Source: Lysobacteraceae bacterium (lineage in GTDB: Bacteria > Pseudomonadota > Gammaproteobacteria > Nitrococcales > AK92). Taken from it: a stretch of DNA of 64,000 bases. Under the pieces are notes generated by a model. It did not search any database and had not been told where the DNA came from. It saw only the letters and a list, made by a program, of their open reading frames with translations. Numbering within the stretch: the first letter of the stretch is position 1; the number at the start of each line of letters is the position of its first letter. The position numbers were made by a program, and so were the translations under genes. The stretch covers positions 124,001 to 188,000 of the forward strand of contig JAAYIK010000015.1 of the NCBI GenBank assembly GCA_012523465.1. Reading direction: 5' to 3'. This document shows, in pieces, positions 1 through 7,911 of the stretch.

Positions 1-252
1 TGTCCACACCATAGCCACCGAAATGATGAGATTCACCCGCAGCAGAATGGCCAGCAGGGCGGCAATGGCCATCTGCCCGGGGGCGGGAATGAAGGCCACG
101 AACAAGCCGAGGGCGCATGCGCCTGCCACGGAGCGGCGATTGAGGTGCAGCAGGTACGGATCGTCCAGCAATCGGCCAAGGAAGCGGAGCTCGCGCCTGG
201 CGCGCAGGGTGGACGCATCCGGCAGAAGGCGGCGGATAAGCTTGCGGGGCAT
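1..252 (-). CDS. DUF2062 domain protein, partial (C-terminus beyond the window)
   Basis: The first 84 residues, read on the minus strand from an ATG at 252, are visible; the gene runs off the left edge. A basic N-terminus is followed by the HLNRRSVAGA segment and a hydrophobic run with FIPAPGQM, a pattern I recognise from DUF2062 membrane proteins, which often sit beside comEC in gammaproteobacteria. A transmembrane helix covers roughly residues 45-70. The function of the family is unknown. It is divergent from comEC, and only about 66 bases separate the two starts if comEC begins at 319. The start is well placed, but no strong ribosome binding site stands out. Confidence 0.8.
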   Translation of the reverse strand, partial: MPRKLIRRLLPDASTLRARRELRFLGRLLDDPYLLHLNRRSVAGACALGLFVAFIPAPGQMAIAALLAILLRVNLIISVAMVWT

Positions 253-318
253 GGTTGCCAGTTCGCTTTATCGAAGGCCCTAAGGGTAGCGGATTCCTCC
301 GCCGGCGGGAACGCGACC

Positions 319-2577
319 TTGACCCTGCTCGCCTTCGCTGCCGGCGTCATCATTCTGCAGCAGTTCTCCTCCCTGCCCGGCCCTGGTTTGCTGGCAGCCC
401 TCGCCCTGGGGGCTGGCGGCCTGCTGTGGCGGCCGCTGCGGCTGCCGGGCGCGTTCTGCGCCGGCCTGCTGTGGGCCGCCTGCCATGGCCACTGGGCGCT
501 CGCACAGCGGCTGCCGGCCGAGCTGGAGGGGCGCGACCTGGTGCTCGAGGCCGAGATCGTTGCCGTCGAGCGGCGCGACGATGCTGCCGTCAGCCTGCTG
601 CTGCAGCGCGCGCGGTTGCCCGATTACCCCGCTTGGCGGCCGCGCCAGCTGCGCCTGAGCTGGTATGGCCGCATGCCGCCGCTGCAGCCCGGCGAGCGCT
701 GGCGACTGCCGGTTCGGCTGCAGCGGCCGCACGGCGCCATGAATCCGGCCGGATTCGACAGCGAGCGCTGGCTGTTCGCCCAGCGCATCGACGCGCTGGG
801 CCACGTCACCGATGCCGACCAGACCGTGCGGCTGGGTCGGCGCTGGAGCCTACACCGGGTGCGGGACGCCATCGCCCGGGAGATCGCCATGCACCTGCAG
901 GGGCGTCCGGCCCAGGGCATCGTCGTGGCGCTGGCGGTGGGCGAGCGGCGCTGGATCGAGCGGCAGCAGTGGGAAGTGCTGCAGGCCACCGGCACGGCCC
1001 ACCTGGTCGCCATTTCCGGCCTGCACGTGGGGCTGGTGGCGCTGCTGACCGGGCTTGCCGTCCAGCGGCTGTGGCGGTTGTCCGCCACCGCTTGCCGGCT
1101 GTGGCCGGCCCGCCTGCCGGCGGTGCTCGCGGGCATGCTGGCAGCGACCGTTTACGCGCTGCTGGCCGGATTCACCCTGCCGACCCAGCGGGCCCTGATC
1201 ATGCTGCTGGTGCCGGCGCTGGCCTTGCTGGCGCGCCGCCGTATCCGTGCCTGGCACGGCTTCGCGCTGGCATTGGCCGCCGTGCTGCTGTGGGATCCAC
1301 TGGCGCCGCTCAGCGCCGGCTTCTGGCTGTCGTTCGGGGCCGTGTTGCTGCTGCTGGCGGCCGGCCTCGACCGCTCCCGCGAGCATTGGCTGCGGCAGCT
1401 GGTCAAGACGCAGCTGGTGGCGAGCTTCGGCCTGTTGTCGGTCAGCGTCGTTTGGCTGCAGCTCGCGCCCTGGATCGCGCCCCTTGCCAATGCCTTCGCC
1501 ATCCCGCTAGTCGGCTTCCTGGTGGTGCCGCTGACCTTGATCGGCACCGCCGGGCTCGCCTTCGGCGAGCGCGCCGCACTGCCGCTGGACGCCGCCGAGT
1601 GGTTGACGGCCAGGCTACTGGAGTGGCTGGATGTGCTGGCGGCCCATGCGCCGCCGGCCGTCGCGGCAGGCGTGCCCGGCTGGGCGGTGGCGTTGTCCGT
1701 GCTTGCCGCCCTGCTGCTGGTGCTGCCGCGTGGCACCGGGCTGCGTTGGCTGAGCCTGCCGCTGTTGCTGCCGCTGGCACTGGCGGCGCCGTCCCGATCG
1801 TCGGAGGAGGTGCTGCGGTTGACCCTGTTTGACGTCGGTCACGGCACGGCAGTGGTGCTGGAAGCCGGCGGGGAGGCGGCGGTGTTCGATGCTGGCCCGC
1901 GCCGGGGCGAGCACGACGCCGGCGAGCGCGTGCTGCTGCCCTATCTGCAAAGCCGCGGTCATCGCGCGCTGCGCTGGTTGTTCGTCAGCCATCGCGACTC
2001 CAGCCACAGCGGCGGCGTGGCGGCGCTGACCCGGCATTTCCCCATCGCCGGCATGCGGGTGGGCGAGTGGCTGCCGGAGCTGGGCGAGCAGCCCTTTTGC
2101 GTTGCCGGCGAGCGCCTGCTCTGGCAGGGCGTGGAGCTGGAGTTCCTGTGGCCGCTGCGGGCCGGGCAGGGAGGTGACGCGGGCTCCTGCGTGCTGCGGA
2201 TCCGCGCGGCCGGCGTCACCGTGCTGCTTACCGCGGACATCGGCGCGGCCAGCGAGCGGGCCCTGCTGCGCGAGCACGGCGGGAAGCTTGCGGCGGACGT
2301 GTTGCTGGTGCCGCGTCATGGCAGCCGCAGCGCTTCCAGCGAGGGCTTTGTAAAAGCCGTCGCGCCCAGGCATGCTCTCGTTGCAGCCGGCTATCGCAAC
2401 CGCTACGGCTTGCCGCATCCCGAGGTGCAGGAGCGTTACCGGGCGGTCGGCGCCGCGCTCCACGAGACCGCCGAGGAGGGGGCGATCCAGCTGCGGGTGC
2501 TGCGGGACGGCAGCATCCGGCTCGACAGCTACCGTCGTCAGCACGGACGCTACTATCACCGGAAACCCAAACTGTGA
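319..2577 (+). CDS. comEC: ComEC/Rec2 family DNA-uptake channel with altered metal-ligand motifs
   Basis: Inner-membrane protein of about 752 residues. It has an N-terminal membrane segment with a DUF4131-like periplasmic domain, the competence-domain motif ISGLHVG near residue 232 within many membrane helices, and a C-terminal metallo-beta-lactamase domain from about residue 500. In this family it forms the channel that carries one DNA strand across the inner membrane. I chose the TTG at 319 (GGCGGGA eight bases upstream) because the open frame back to 145 would overlap the DUF2062 gene. The beta-lactamase motif reads HRDSSH at 558-563 where the family usually has HxDxDH, and RHGS at 666-669 where HHGS is usual. 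The second aspartate and first histidine are therefore missing, and the domain may not bind metal normally. Confidence 0.9.
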   Translation: MTLLAFAAGVIILQQFSSLPGPGLLAALALGAGGLLWRPLRLPGAFCAGLLWAACHGHWALAQRLPAELEGRDLVLEAEIVAVERRDDAAVSLLLQRARLPDYPAWRPRQLRLSWYGRMPPLQPGERWRLPVRLQRPHGAMNPAGFDSERWLFAQRIDALGHVTDADQTVRLGRRWSLHRVRDAIAREIAMHLQGRPAQGIVVALAVGERRWIERQQWEVLQATGTAHLVAISGLHVGLVALLTGLAVQRLWRLSATACRLWPARLPAVLAGMLAATVYALLAGFTLPTQRALIMLLVPALALLARRRIRAWHGFALALAAVLLWDPLAPLSAGFWLSFGAVLLLLAAGLDRSREHWLRQLVKTQLVASFGLLSVSVVWLQLAPWIAPLANAFAIPLVGFLVVPLTLIGTAGLAFGERAALPLDAAEWLTARLLEWLDVLAAHAPPAVAAGVPGWAVALSVLAALLLVLPRGTGLRWLSLPLLLPLALAAPSRSSEEVLRLTLFDVGHGTAVVLEAGGEAAVFDAGPRRGEHDAGERVLLPYLQSRGHRALRWLFVSHRDSSHSGGVAALTRHFPIAGMRVGEWLPELGEQPFCVAGERLLWQGVELEFLWPLRAGQGGDAGSCVLRIRAAGVTVLLTADIGAASERALLREHGGKLAADVLLVPRHGSRSASSEGFVKAVAPRHALVAAGYRNRYGLPHPEVQERYRAVGAALHETAEEGAIQLRVLRDGSIRLDSYRRQHGRYYHRKPKL

Positions 2578-2588
2578 TCTGGAATGTT

Positions 2589-2616
2589 TTGGTCGGCATG
2601 CTGAATCCAGTATCAT
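2589..2616 (+). promoter_or_regulatory. Candidate sigma70 promoter for the exbB-exbD-msbA-lpxK-kdsB operon
   Basis: TTGGTC at 2589-2594 and TATCAT at 2611-2616 are separated by 16 bases. They lie between the comEC stop (2577) and the exbB GTG (2650). The -10 box matches the consensus at five of six bases; the -35 is weak. Inferred from sequence only. Confidence 0.4.
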
Positions 2617-2649
2617 CGCCGCGGAATTCTCAGAGGGGCAATCGCAACC

Positions 2650-3309
2650 GTGTTTGAGTTGATCAAAGCAGGCGGCTGGTTGATGCTGCCGCTGATTGTC
2701 TGCTCCGTGCTGGCCATGGCCATCACCCTGGAGCGCACCTGGAGCCTGCGGCGCAGCGAGATCATCCCGCCGCACCTGGTGGCGCAGGTCTGGCATCAGG
2801 TGAGCAATCGCCAGCTCAAGGCCGATCAGCTGAAGGCGCTGCGCGAGGGCTCGCCGCTGGGACGCATCCTGGCCGCAGGGCTCGCCAACCGGGACCAGCC
2901 GCGGGAAGTGATGGTGGAGCGAATCGAGGACGTGGGCCGGCACGAGGCGCACAACCTGGAGCGCTTCCTCAACACCCTGGGCACCATCGCCGCGGTCTCG
3001 CCGCTGATCGGTTTGCTTGGCACCGTGGTCGGCATGATCGAGGTCTTCAACGTCATCAGCGTGCAGGGGGTCGGCAAGGCCGGCGCCATGGCGGGCGGCA
3101 TCTCCAAGGCGCTGATTACCACCGCGGCCGGCCTGATCGTCGCCATCCCGTCCCTGATCGCCTACCGCTACTTCCGGCGTCGGGTCGACACCCTGATCCT
3201 GGAGATGGAGCAAGAGGCGCTGAAGCTGGTGGAAGTCATCTACGGCCAGCGTAGCCAGCGCGGCCAGAGCCGCCCGTCCCGGACCGGCAGCGGAGGAGCG
3301 AGCGCATGA
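2650..3309 (+). CDS. exbB: MotA/TolQ/ExbB proton channel family protein
   Basis: 219 residues with three hydrophobic helices, about 10-30, 115-137 and 155-178. The second contains SPLIGLLGTVVGMI, a hallmark of ExbB/TolQ proteins, which form the pentameric proton-channel core of energy-transducing complexes in the inner membrane. The GTG start at 2650 is preceded by GAGGGG at 2633-2638. Its stop overlaps the start of the ExbD gene (ATGA), so the two are translationally coupled. In this context (upstream of msbA-lpxK) such pairs are common in Chromatiales and pseudomonads. No TonB gene lies beside them, so the energised partner is not evident. Confidence 0.9.
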   Translation: MFELIKAGGWLMLPLIVCSVLAMAITLERTWSLRRSEIIPPHLVAQVWHQVSNRQLKADQLKALREGSPLGRILAAGLANRDQPREVMVERIEDVGRHEAHNLERFLNTLGTIAAVSPLIGLLGTVVGMIEVFNVISVQGVGKAGAMAGGISKALITTAAGLIVAIPSLIAYRYFRRRVDTLILEMEQEALKLVEVIYGQRSQRGQSRPSRTGSGGASA

Positions 3310-3734
3310 ACCTGCGACCACGGGGGCGTGAGGACGACGTCGACGTCAATATGGCGCCCTTCATCGACGTGGTGTTCCTGCTGCTGATCTTCTTCATGGT
3401 CACCACCACGTTCCTGCGCGAAGGCAACATCGAGCTGACCCTGCCCGAAGCCAGCCCAGAGCCGACCCAGGCGGAGTCGCCGGCGCTGGAGCTTACAGTG
3501 GACGCCAGCGGCAACTATGCGCTCAACGGCCAAGCCCTGGCCAACCGGCAGCCGCAGACCATACGGCGGGCGCTGGAGCAGGCGCTGGCCGAGACCGGCG
3601 CGCCGCAGGAGCTGATCATCCGCGCCGACGCCAACACGCCGCACCAGGCCGTGGTCACGGCCATGGACGCGGCCGGCCAGGCAGGCATTCAGAAGCTCGG
3701 CATCGCGACCATTCCTCATGAGCAAGAACCCTGA
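3306..3734 (+). CDS. exbD: ExbD/TolR family biopolymer transport protein
   Basis: 142 residues: a short cytoplasmic N-terminus, one membrane helix (about 17-37) beginning MAPFIDVVF, and a periplasmic domain. Asp21 in FIDVVF aligns with the proton-relay aspartate of ExbD/TolR. It works with the ExbB-type channel encoded just upstream, with which it overlaps by four bases (ATGA). It also overlaps the next gene, msbA, by 17 bases, so the operon is tightly packed. No unusual features. Confidence 0.92.
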   Translation: MNLRPRGREDDVDVNMAPFIDVVFLLLIFFMVTTTFLREGNIELTLPEASPEPTQAESPALELTVDASGNYALNGQALANRQPQTIRRALEQALAETGAPQELIIRADANTPHQAVVTAMDAAGQAGIQKLGIATIPHEQEP

Positions 3735-5496
3735 ACGCCGCCCGCCGCTGAGCGGGCTGCAGATTTATTTGCGCCTGCTCGGCTACGTGCAGCCGCACTG
3801 GCGTATGGGCGTCGGCGCGATCCTGGCCATGGTGGTGGCGGCGGCGACCGAGCCGGCGTTTGCCGCGCTCATCAAGCCCATGGTCGACGGCAGCTTCGTC
3901 AACCGCGATCCCTGGCTGGTCAAGGTGGTGCCGATGGCCATCGTCGCCGTGTTCCTGCTGCGCGGCCTCACCATGTTCGCTTCCAGCTATGCGATGAGCT
4001 GGATCAGCCGCCGGGTGGTCATGGACATCCGGCGGGACTTGTTCGCCAGCATGCTGCGCCTGCCGACCCAGTTCTACGATGCCACCACCAGCGGCCAGCT
4101 GCTGTCCAAGATCATCTACAACGTCGAGCAGGTGTCCCGGGCCGGCACCAATGCCGTCACCACATTGGTCCGTGACAGCCTGACCGTGATCGGGCTAATG
4201 GCCTACATGGCCTATCTCAGCGGCTGGCTGGTGTTGATCTTTCTGGTCGTCGGCCCGGTGATGGCGCTGCTGGTGATGTGGGTCAGCCGCCGCTTCCGCA
4301 AGATCAGCCATCGCATCCAGCGCTCGGTGGGCGACGTCACCAGCGTCTCCAAGGAATGCATCGAAGGCCATCTGGTGATCAAGCTGTTCGATGCCCAGGA
4401 CTACGAGCAGCGCCGCTTCGATGCCGCCAACGAGCGCAACGCCCGCCAGCTGCTGAAGTTCGAGGCCACCAAGTCGGCCAGCTCGCCGGTGGTGCAGCTG
4501 CTGGCCTCGACCGCGCTGGCGCTGGTGGTCTATCTGGCCACCCTGCCGTCGGTGGTGGATACCATCACCCCGGGCACTTTCGTCTCCTTCATCGCTGCTC
4601 TGCTGCTGATGATGCCGCCGCTCAAGCGGCTCACCGAGGTGATGTCACCCATTCAGCAGGGTATCGCCGCCGGCGAGTCGCTGTTCGAGATCATCGACGA
4701 GCCGCCGGAGCGCGATACCGGCACCCGCCGGCTGGAGCGGGCCGAAGGCCGGATCGAGTTCCGCAACGTGCGTTTCCACTACCCGGGCAAGAGCGATGTG
4801 CTCAAGGGCATCGACCTGCGCATCGAGCCGGGCGAGACGGTGGCGCTGGTGGGGCGCTCCGGCAGCGGCAAGACCACCCTGGCCAGCCTGCTGCCGCGCC
4901 TGTACGACGTCGCCGCTGGCGAGATCCTGCTGGACGGCTGCCCCCTGCAGGAGTATCGGCTGTCCGACCTGCGCCGCCAGATCGCCATGGTTGGCCAGCA
5001 CGTGGTGCTCTTCAACGACACCGTCGCCGCCAACATCGCCTACGGCCTGGGCGAGGTCGACCCGGAAGCCATTCGCCGTGCCGCCAAGGCGGCCTATGCG
5101 CTGGAGTTCATCGAGCGGCTGCCGCAGGGCTTCGACACCGTGATCGGCGAGAACGGGGTGATGCTGTCCGGCGGCCAGCGCCAGCGGCTCGCCATCGCCC
5201 GGGCTTTGCTGAAGGATGCCCCCATCCTCATCCTGGATGAGGCCACCTCGGCGCTCGACACCGAGTCGGAGCAGCAAATCCAGGCCGCTCTCGACGTGCT
5301 CATGCAAGGGAGGACCACTCTGGTGATCGCGCACCGGCTCTCGACCATCGAGAACGCCGACCGCATCGTGGTCATGCACGACGGGCGCATCGTCGAATCG
5401 GGCCGGCACGAGGAGCTCCTGGCCCTGGGCGGCCATTACGCGTCGTTGCATCGTCTCCAGTTCAAGGAGAGCCCACTGCCGACGGAACAAACATGA
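3718..5496 (+). CDS. msbA: Lipid A export ATP-binding/permease protein MsbA
   Basis: 592 residues, the usual size of an MsbA half-transporter. Residues about 20-310 form the six-helix ABC exporter domain. The nucleotide-binding domain follows, with Walker A GRSGSGKT at 379-386, signature LSGGQ at 483-487, Walker B ending LDEATSALD near 507-512, and an H-loop histidine in IAHRLST near 540. In the family it flips core-lipid A across the inner membrane. The start overlaps the end of exbD, and the stop overlaps the lpxK start (ATGA). Co-transcription with lpxK is the classic msbA-lpxK arrangement and supports the name over a generic ABC exporter. Confidence 0.95.
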   Translation: MSKNPERRPPLSGLQIYLRLLGYVQPHWRMGVGAILAMVVAAATEPAFAALIKPMVDGSFVNRDPWLVKVVPMAIVAVFLLRGLTMFASSYAMSWISRRVVMDIRRDLFASMLRLPTQFYDATTSGQLLSKIIYNVEQVSRAGTNAVTTLVRDSLTVIGLMAYMAYLSGWLVLIFLVVGPVMALLVMWVSRRFRKISHRIQRSVGDVTSVSKECIEGHLVIKLFDAQDYEQRRFDAANERNARQLLKFEATKSASSPVVQLLASTALALVVYLATLPSVVDTITPGTFVSFIAALLLMMPPLKRLTEVMSPIQQGIAAGESLFEIIDEPPERDTGTRRLERAEGRIEFRNVRFHYPGKSDVLKGIDLRIEPGETVALVGRSGSGKTTLASLLPRLYDVAAGEILLDGCPLQEYRLSDLRRQIAMVGQHVVLFNDTVAANIAYGLGEVDPEAIRRAAKAAYALEFIERLPQGFDTVIGENGVMLSGGQRQRLAIARALLKDAPILILDEATSALDTESEQQIQAALDVLMQGRTTLVIAHRLSTIENADRIVVMHDGRIVESGRHEELLALGGHYASLHRLQFKESPLPTEQT

Positions 5497-6491
5497 AGCT
5501 TCAGCGCCGACAGCTGCCTGCCTTCTGGCTGCGCGGCGGCTTGCCCGCGTTGCTGCTGGCGCCGCTCGGCTGGTTGATGGCGGGGGCGGTGCTGCTGCGG
5601 CGGCAGCTCTACCGCTCCGGCCTGCTGCGCAGCGAGCGGCTGCCGGTGCCGGTCATTGTGGTCGGCAACATCTTCGTCGGTGGCACCGGCAAGACGCCGC
5701 TTGTGATCTGGCTCTGCCAGCGGCTGCAGGCCAAGGGGCGCCGCCCCGGCGTGGTCCTGCGCGGCTACGGCGGGCGTGCCGAGTCCTGGCCGCAGCGGGT
5801 CACGGCCGACAGCGATCCCGACCTGGTCGGCGACGAGGCGGTCCTGCTGGCGCGCCAGGCCGGTGTGCCGGTGGCGGCCGGCCCGCGGCGGGCGGAGGCG
5901 GCGCGGCTGTTGATCGAGGCCGGCTGCGACGTCATCGTCAGCGACGACGGCCTGCAGCACTACGCCCTGGCGCGCGATGTCGAGATCGCGGTCATCGACG
6001 CCGGCAGAGGCCTCGGCAACGGTCGCTGCCTGCCGGCCGGGCCACTGCGGGAGCCGCGCCGGCGGCTCAAGTCGGTCGATCTGGTGATCGCCAACGGCGG
6101 CCCCAGCGCCTGGACGCCGTATTGTTTCCGCCTGGTGTCGGAGCCGCTGCAGCCGCTTGGCGCCAACCCCGGGCCGACGCCGGCCGGCGGCCGGGTGCAT
6201 GCCGTCGCCGGCATCGGCAATCCGCAGCGCTTCTTCGACCAGGTGCGCCGCCTGGGCTTCCAGCCCATCGAGCACCCCTTTCCCGATCACCACCGCTTTC
6301 GCCCCGAGGAGCTGGCGTTCGACGACGATCTGCCTATCCTTATGACTTCCAAGGATGCCGTGAAGGTCTCCGGCGCCATTGCCGATCGCTGTTGGGTGCT
6401 GCCGGTGCGCGCCGAGCCCGATGCGGCGGCGAGCAACGCCCTGGATGCGCTGCTGGTGCGAGTCTTGGAAGGTGCCCATGAGTCCCGTTGA
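5493..6491 (+). CDS. lpxK: Tetraacyldisaccharide 4'-kinase
   Basis: 332 residues. It phosphorylates the 4' position of the lipid A disaccharide precursor at the inner face of the inner membrane. There is a hydrophobic N-terminal segment (about 17-36), then the Walker A-like GGTGKT at residues 63-68 and the SDDGLQH segment expected in LpxK. It overlaps msbA by four bases and kdsB by 14 bases. The length and context are normal. The small Trm112-like gene often found between lpxK and kdsB in other gammaproteobacteria is absent here. Confidence 0.96.
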   Translation: MKLQRRQLPAFWLRGGLPALLLAPLGWLMAGAVLLRRQLYRSGLLRSERLPVPVIVVGNIFVGGTGKTPLVIWLCQRLQAKGRRPGVVLRGYGGRAESWPQRVTADSDPDLVGDEAVLLARQAGVPVAAGPRRAEAARLLIEAGCDVIVSDDGLQHYALARDVEIAVIDAGRGLGNGRCLPAGPLREPRRRLKSVDLVIANGGPSAWTPYCFRLVSEPLQPLGANPGPTPAGGRVHAVAGIGNPQRFFDQVRRLGFQPIEHPFPDHHRFRPEELAFDDDLPILMTSKDAVKVSGAIADRCWVLPVRAEPDAAASNALDALLVRVLEGAHESR

Positions 6492-7260
6492 ATTCACCGT
6501 CATCATTCCCGCCCGCGAGGGCTCGACCCGCTTTCCCGGCAAGCCGCTGGCCGATTTGCTGGGGCAGCCGATGATCCAGCACGTGCACCAGCGGGCGCTG
6601 GAGAGCGGCGCTGCCCGCGTGCTGGTGGCGACCGACAGCGAGCGTATCGCCGAAGTGGCCCGTGGCTTCGGCGCCGAAGTCGTCATGACCCGCGCGGACC
6701 ATCCTTCCGGCACCGACCGCCTGGCGGAAGCAGTGGAGCGGGAGGCCATGCACGATCCCGACATCGTGGTCAACTTGCAGGGCGACGAGCCGCTCATGCC
6801 GCCGGCACTGATCCGTCAGGTGGCGGCCATGCTGGCGCAGCGGCCGGATGCCGACATGGCGACCCTGGCCACGCCCATCGTCGATCGCGCCGAGGTGTTC
6901 AATCCCAACGTGGTCAAGGTGGTGCGCGCCCGCCAGGGCCGCGCGCTGTACTTCAGCCGCGCTCCCATCCCTTGGGACCGGGACGGCTTCGCGACGCAGG
7001 GCGCGCAAAACGGGGCGCTGGCGGCGGGCTACCTGCGCCATTTGGGCATTTACGCTTACCGGGTCAGCTTTCTGCGTCGCTATCCGGGGCTGTCCGAGGT
7101 GGAGCTGGAACGGGCCGAGAGCCTGGAGCAGCTGCGTGCCTTGTGGCATGGTGCCCGTATCTACGTGGACGTCGCCGACGATCTTCCGGGGCCGGGGGTG
7201 GATACGCCGGAAGATCTGGCGAAGGTCGCGGCCATCCTGCGCGCGCGGCGCGTCTCGTAG
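6478..7260 (+). CDS. kdsB: 3-deoxy-manno-octulosonate cytidylyltransferase (CMP-Kdo synthetase)
   Basis: 260 residues. It activates Kdo with CTP for addition to lipid A, in the cytoplasm. The N-terminus IIPAREGSTRFPGKPL (residues 9-24) is the nucleotide-binding signature. NLQGDEP near 99-105 and the FSRAPIPWDR segment are also typical of KdsB. The ATG at 6478 lies inside the end of lpxK (14-base overlap). Good agreement in length and motifs leaves little doubt. It is the last gene of the lipid A set, with a gap of 60 bases before the phosphatase gene. Confidence 0.96.
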   Translation: MSPVEFTVIIPAREGSTRFPGKPLADLLGQPMIQHVHQRALESGAARVLVATDSERIAEVARGFGAEVVMTRADHPSGTDRLAEAVEREAMHDPDIVVNLQGDEPLMPPALIRQVAAMLAQRPDADMATLATPIVDRAEVFNPNVVKVVRARQGRALYFSRAPIPWDRDGFATQGAQNGALAAGYLRHLGIYAYRVSFLRRYPGLSEVELERAESLEQLRALWHGARIYVDVADDLPGPGVDTPEDLAKVAAILRARRVS

Positions 7261-7320
7261 CATTTCCCGATCCAACGCCGGCCCGCTGGCCGTCACTCAA
7301 GCTCTATCCAGGAGGACAGA

Positions 7321-7812
7321 GTGCAGAAGGTCTTGTTCGTCTGTTTGGGTAACATCTGCCGTTCGCCGACCGCCGAAGGCGTGTTCCGGCGCGAAGTGGA
7401 AAAGCGCGGTCTGAGCGATCGCATCCAGGTGGATTCGGCCGGAACCGGTGACTACCACATCGGCAAGGCGCCGGACCGCCGCGCCATCGCGGCGGCGGCG
7501 CGGCGAGGCGTGGACTTGAGCAGCCTGCGGGCACGGCAGGTGAGCGCCCGGGACTTCGAGGAATTCGATTGGATCGTCGCCATGGACAAATCCAATCTCG
7601 CCAACCTGCAGCGGCTCTGTCCACCCCAGCACCGCGAGAAGCTTTCGCTGCTGATGGAGCATGTGCCGAACGCCCCGACGCAGGAGGTGCCGGATCCCTA
7701 CTACGGCGACGAGAGCGACTTCGAGCATGTGCTCGACTTGCTGGAGAACGCCGCCGGTCATTTGCTCGCCAAGGTCGAGGCCGCGCTGAGCAGCGTCGAA
7801 ACCGGTGCCTGA
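7321..7812 (+). CDS. Low-molecular-weight protein-tyrosine phosphatase
   Basis: 163 residues. The P-loop CLGNICRS (Cys8 to Arg14) and the DPYYG acid loop (Asp125) are the complete catalytic set of this family. The GTG start at 7321 has a clear AGGAGGACAG just upstream. In bacteria these enzymes dephosphorylate tyrosine kinases that control polysaccharide export, or arsenate-related and other targets. No Wzc-type kinase is visible in the window, so the substrate is unknown. It follows kdsB in the same direction and ends before a bidirectional hairpin shared with rne. Confidence 0.92.
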   Translation: MQKVLFVCLGNICRSPTAEGVFRREVEKRGLSDRIQVDSAGTGDYHIGKAPDRRAIAAAARRGVDLSSLRARQVSARDFEEFDWIVAMDKSNLANLQRLCPPQHREKLSLLMEHVPNAPTQEVPDPYYGDESDFEHVLDLLENAAGHLLAKVEAALSSVETGA

Positions 7813-7843
7813 AGCTCGCGCAGGCACGCGAGCAGGCAAACAG

Positions 7844-7878
7844 GAAGGCCGCCGTTGGCATGACCAACGGCGGCCTTC
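7844..7878. terminator. Bidirectional hairpin between the phosphatase gene and rne
   Basis: A perfect 15-bp inverted repeat (7844-7858 with 7864-7878) encloses a five-base loop. It lies between the two converging genes. There is no long T tract on either side, so it may stabilise 3' ends or act as a weak bidirectional terminator. Confidence 0.7.
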
Positions 7879-7911
7879 TGCGTCAGTGGCTTCTGCGCGG
7901 AAGCGGTCCGA

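Noticed and set aside
1615-3321. 568-codon minus frame across comEC and exbB
   Set aside because: Crosses two real genes on the other strand and lacks any motif.
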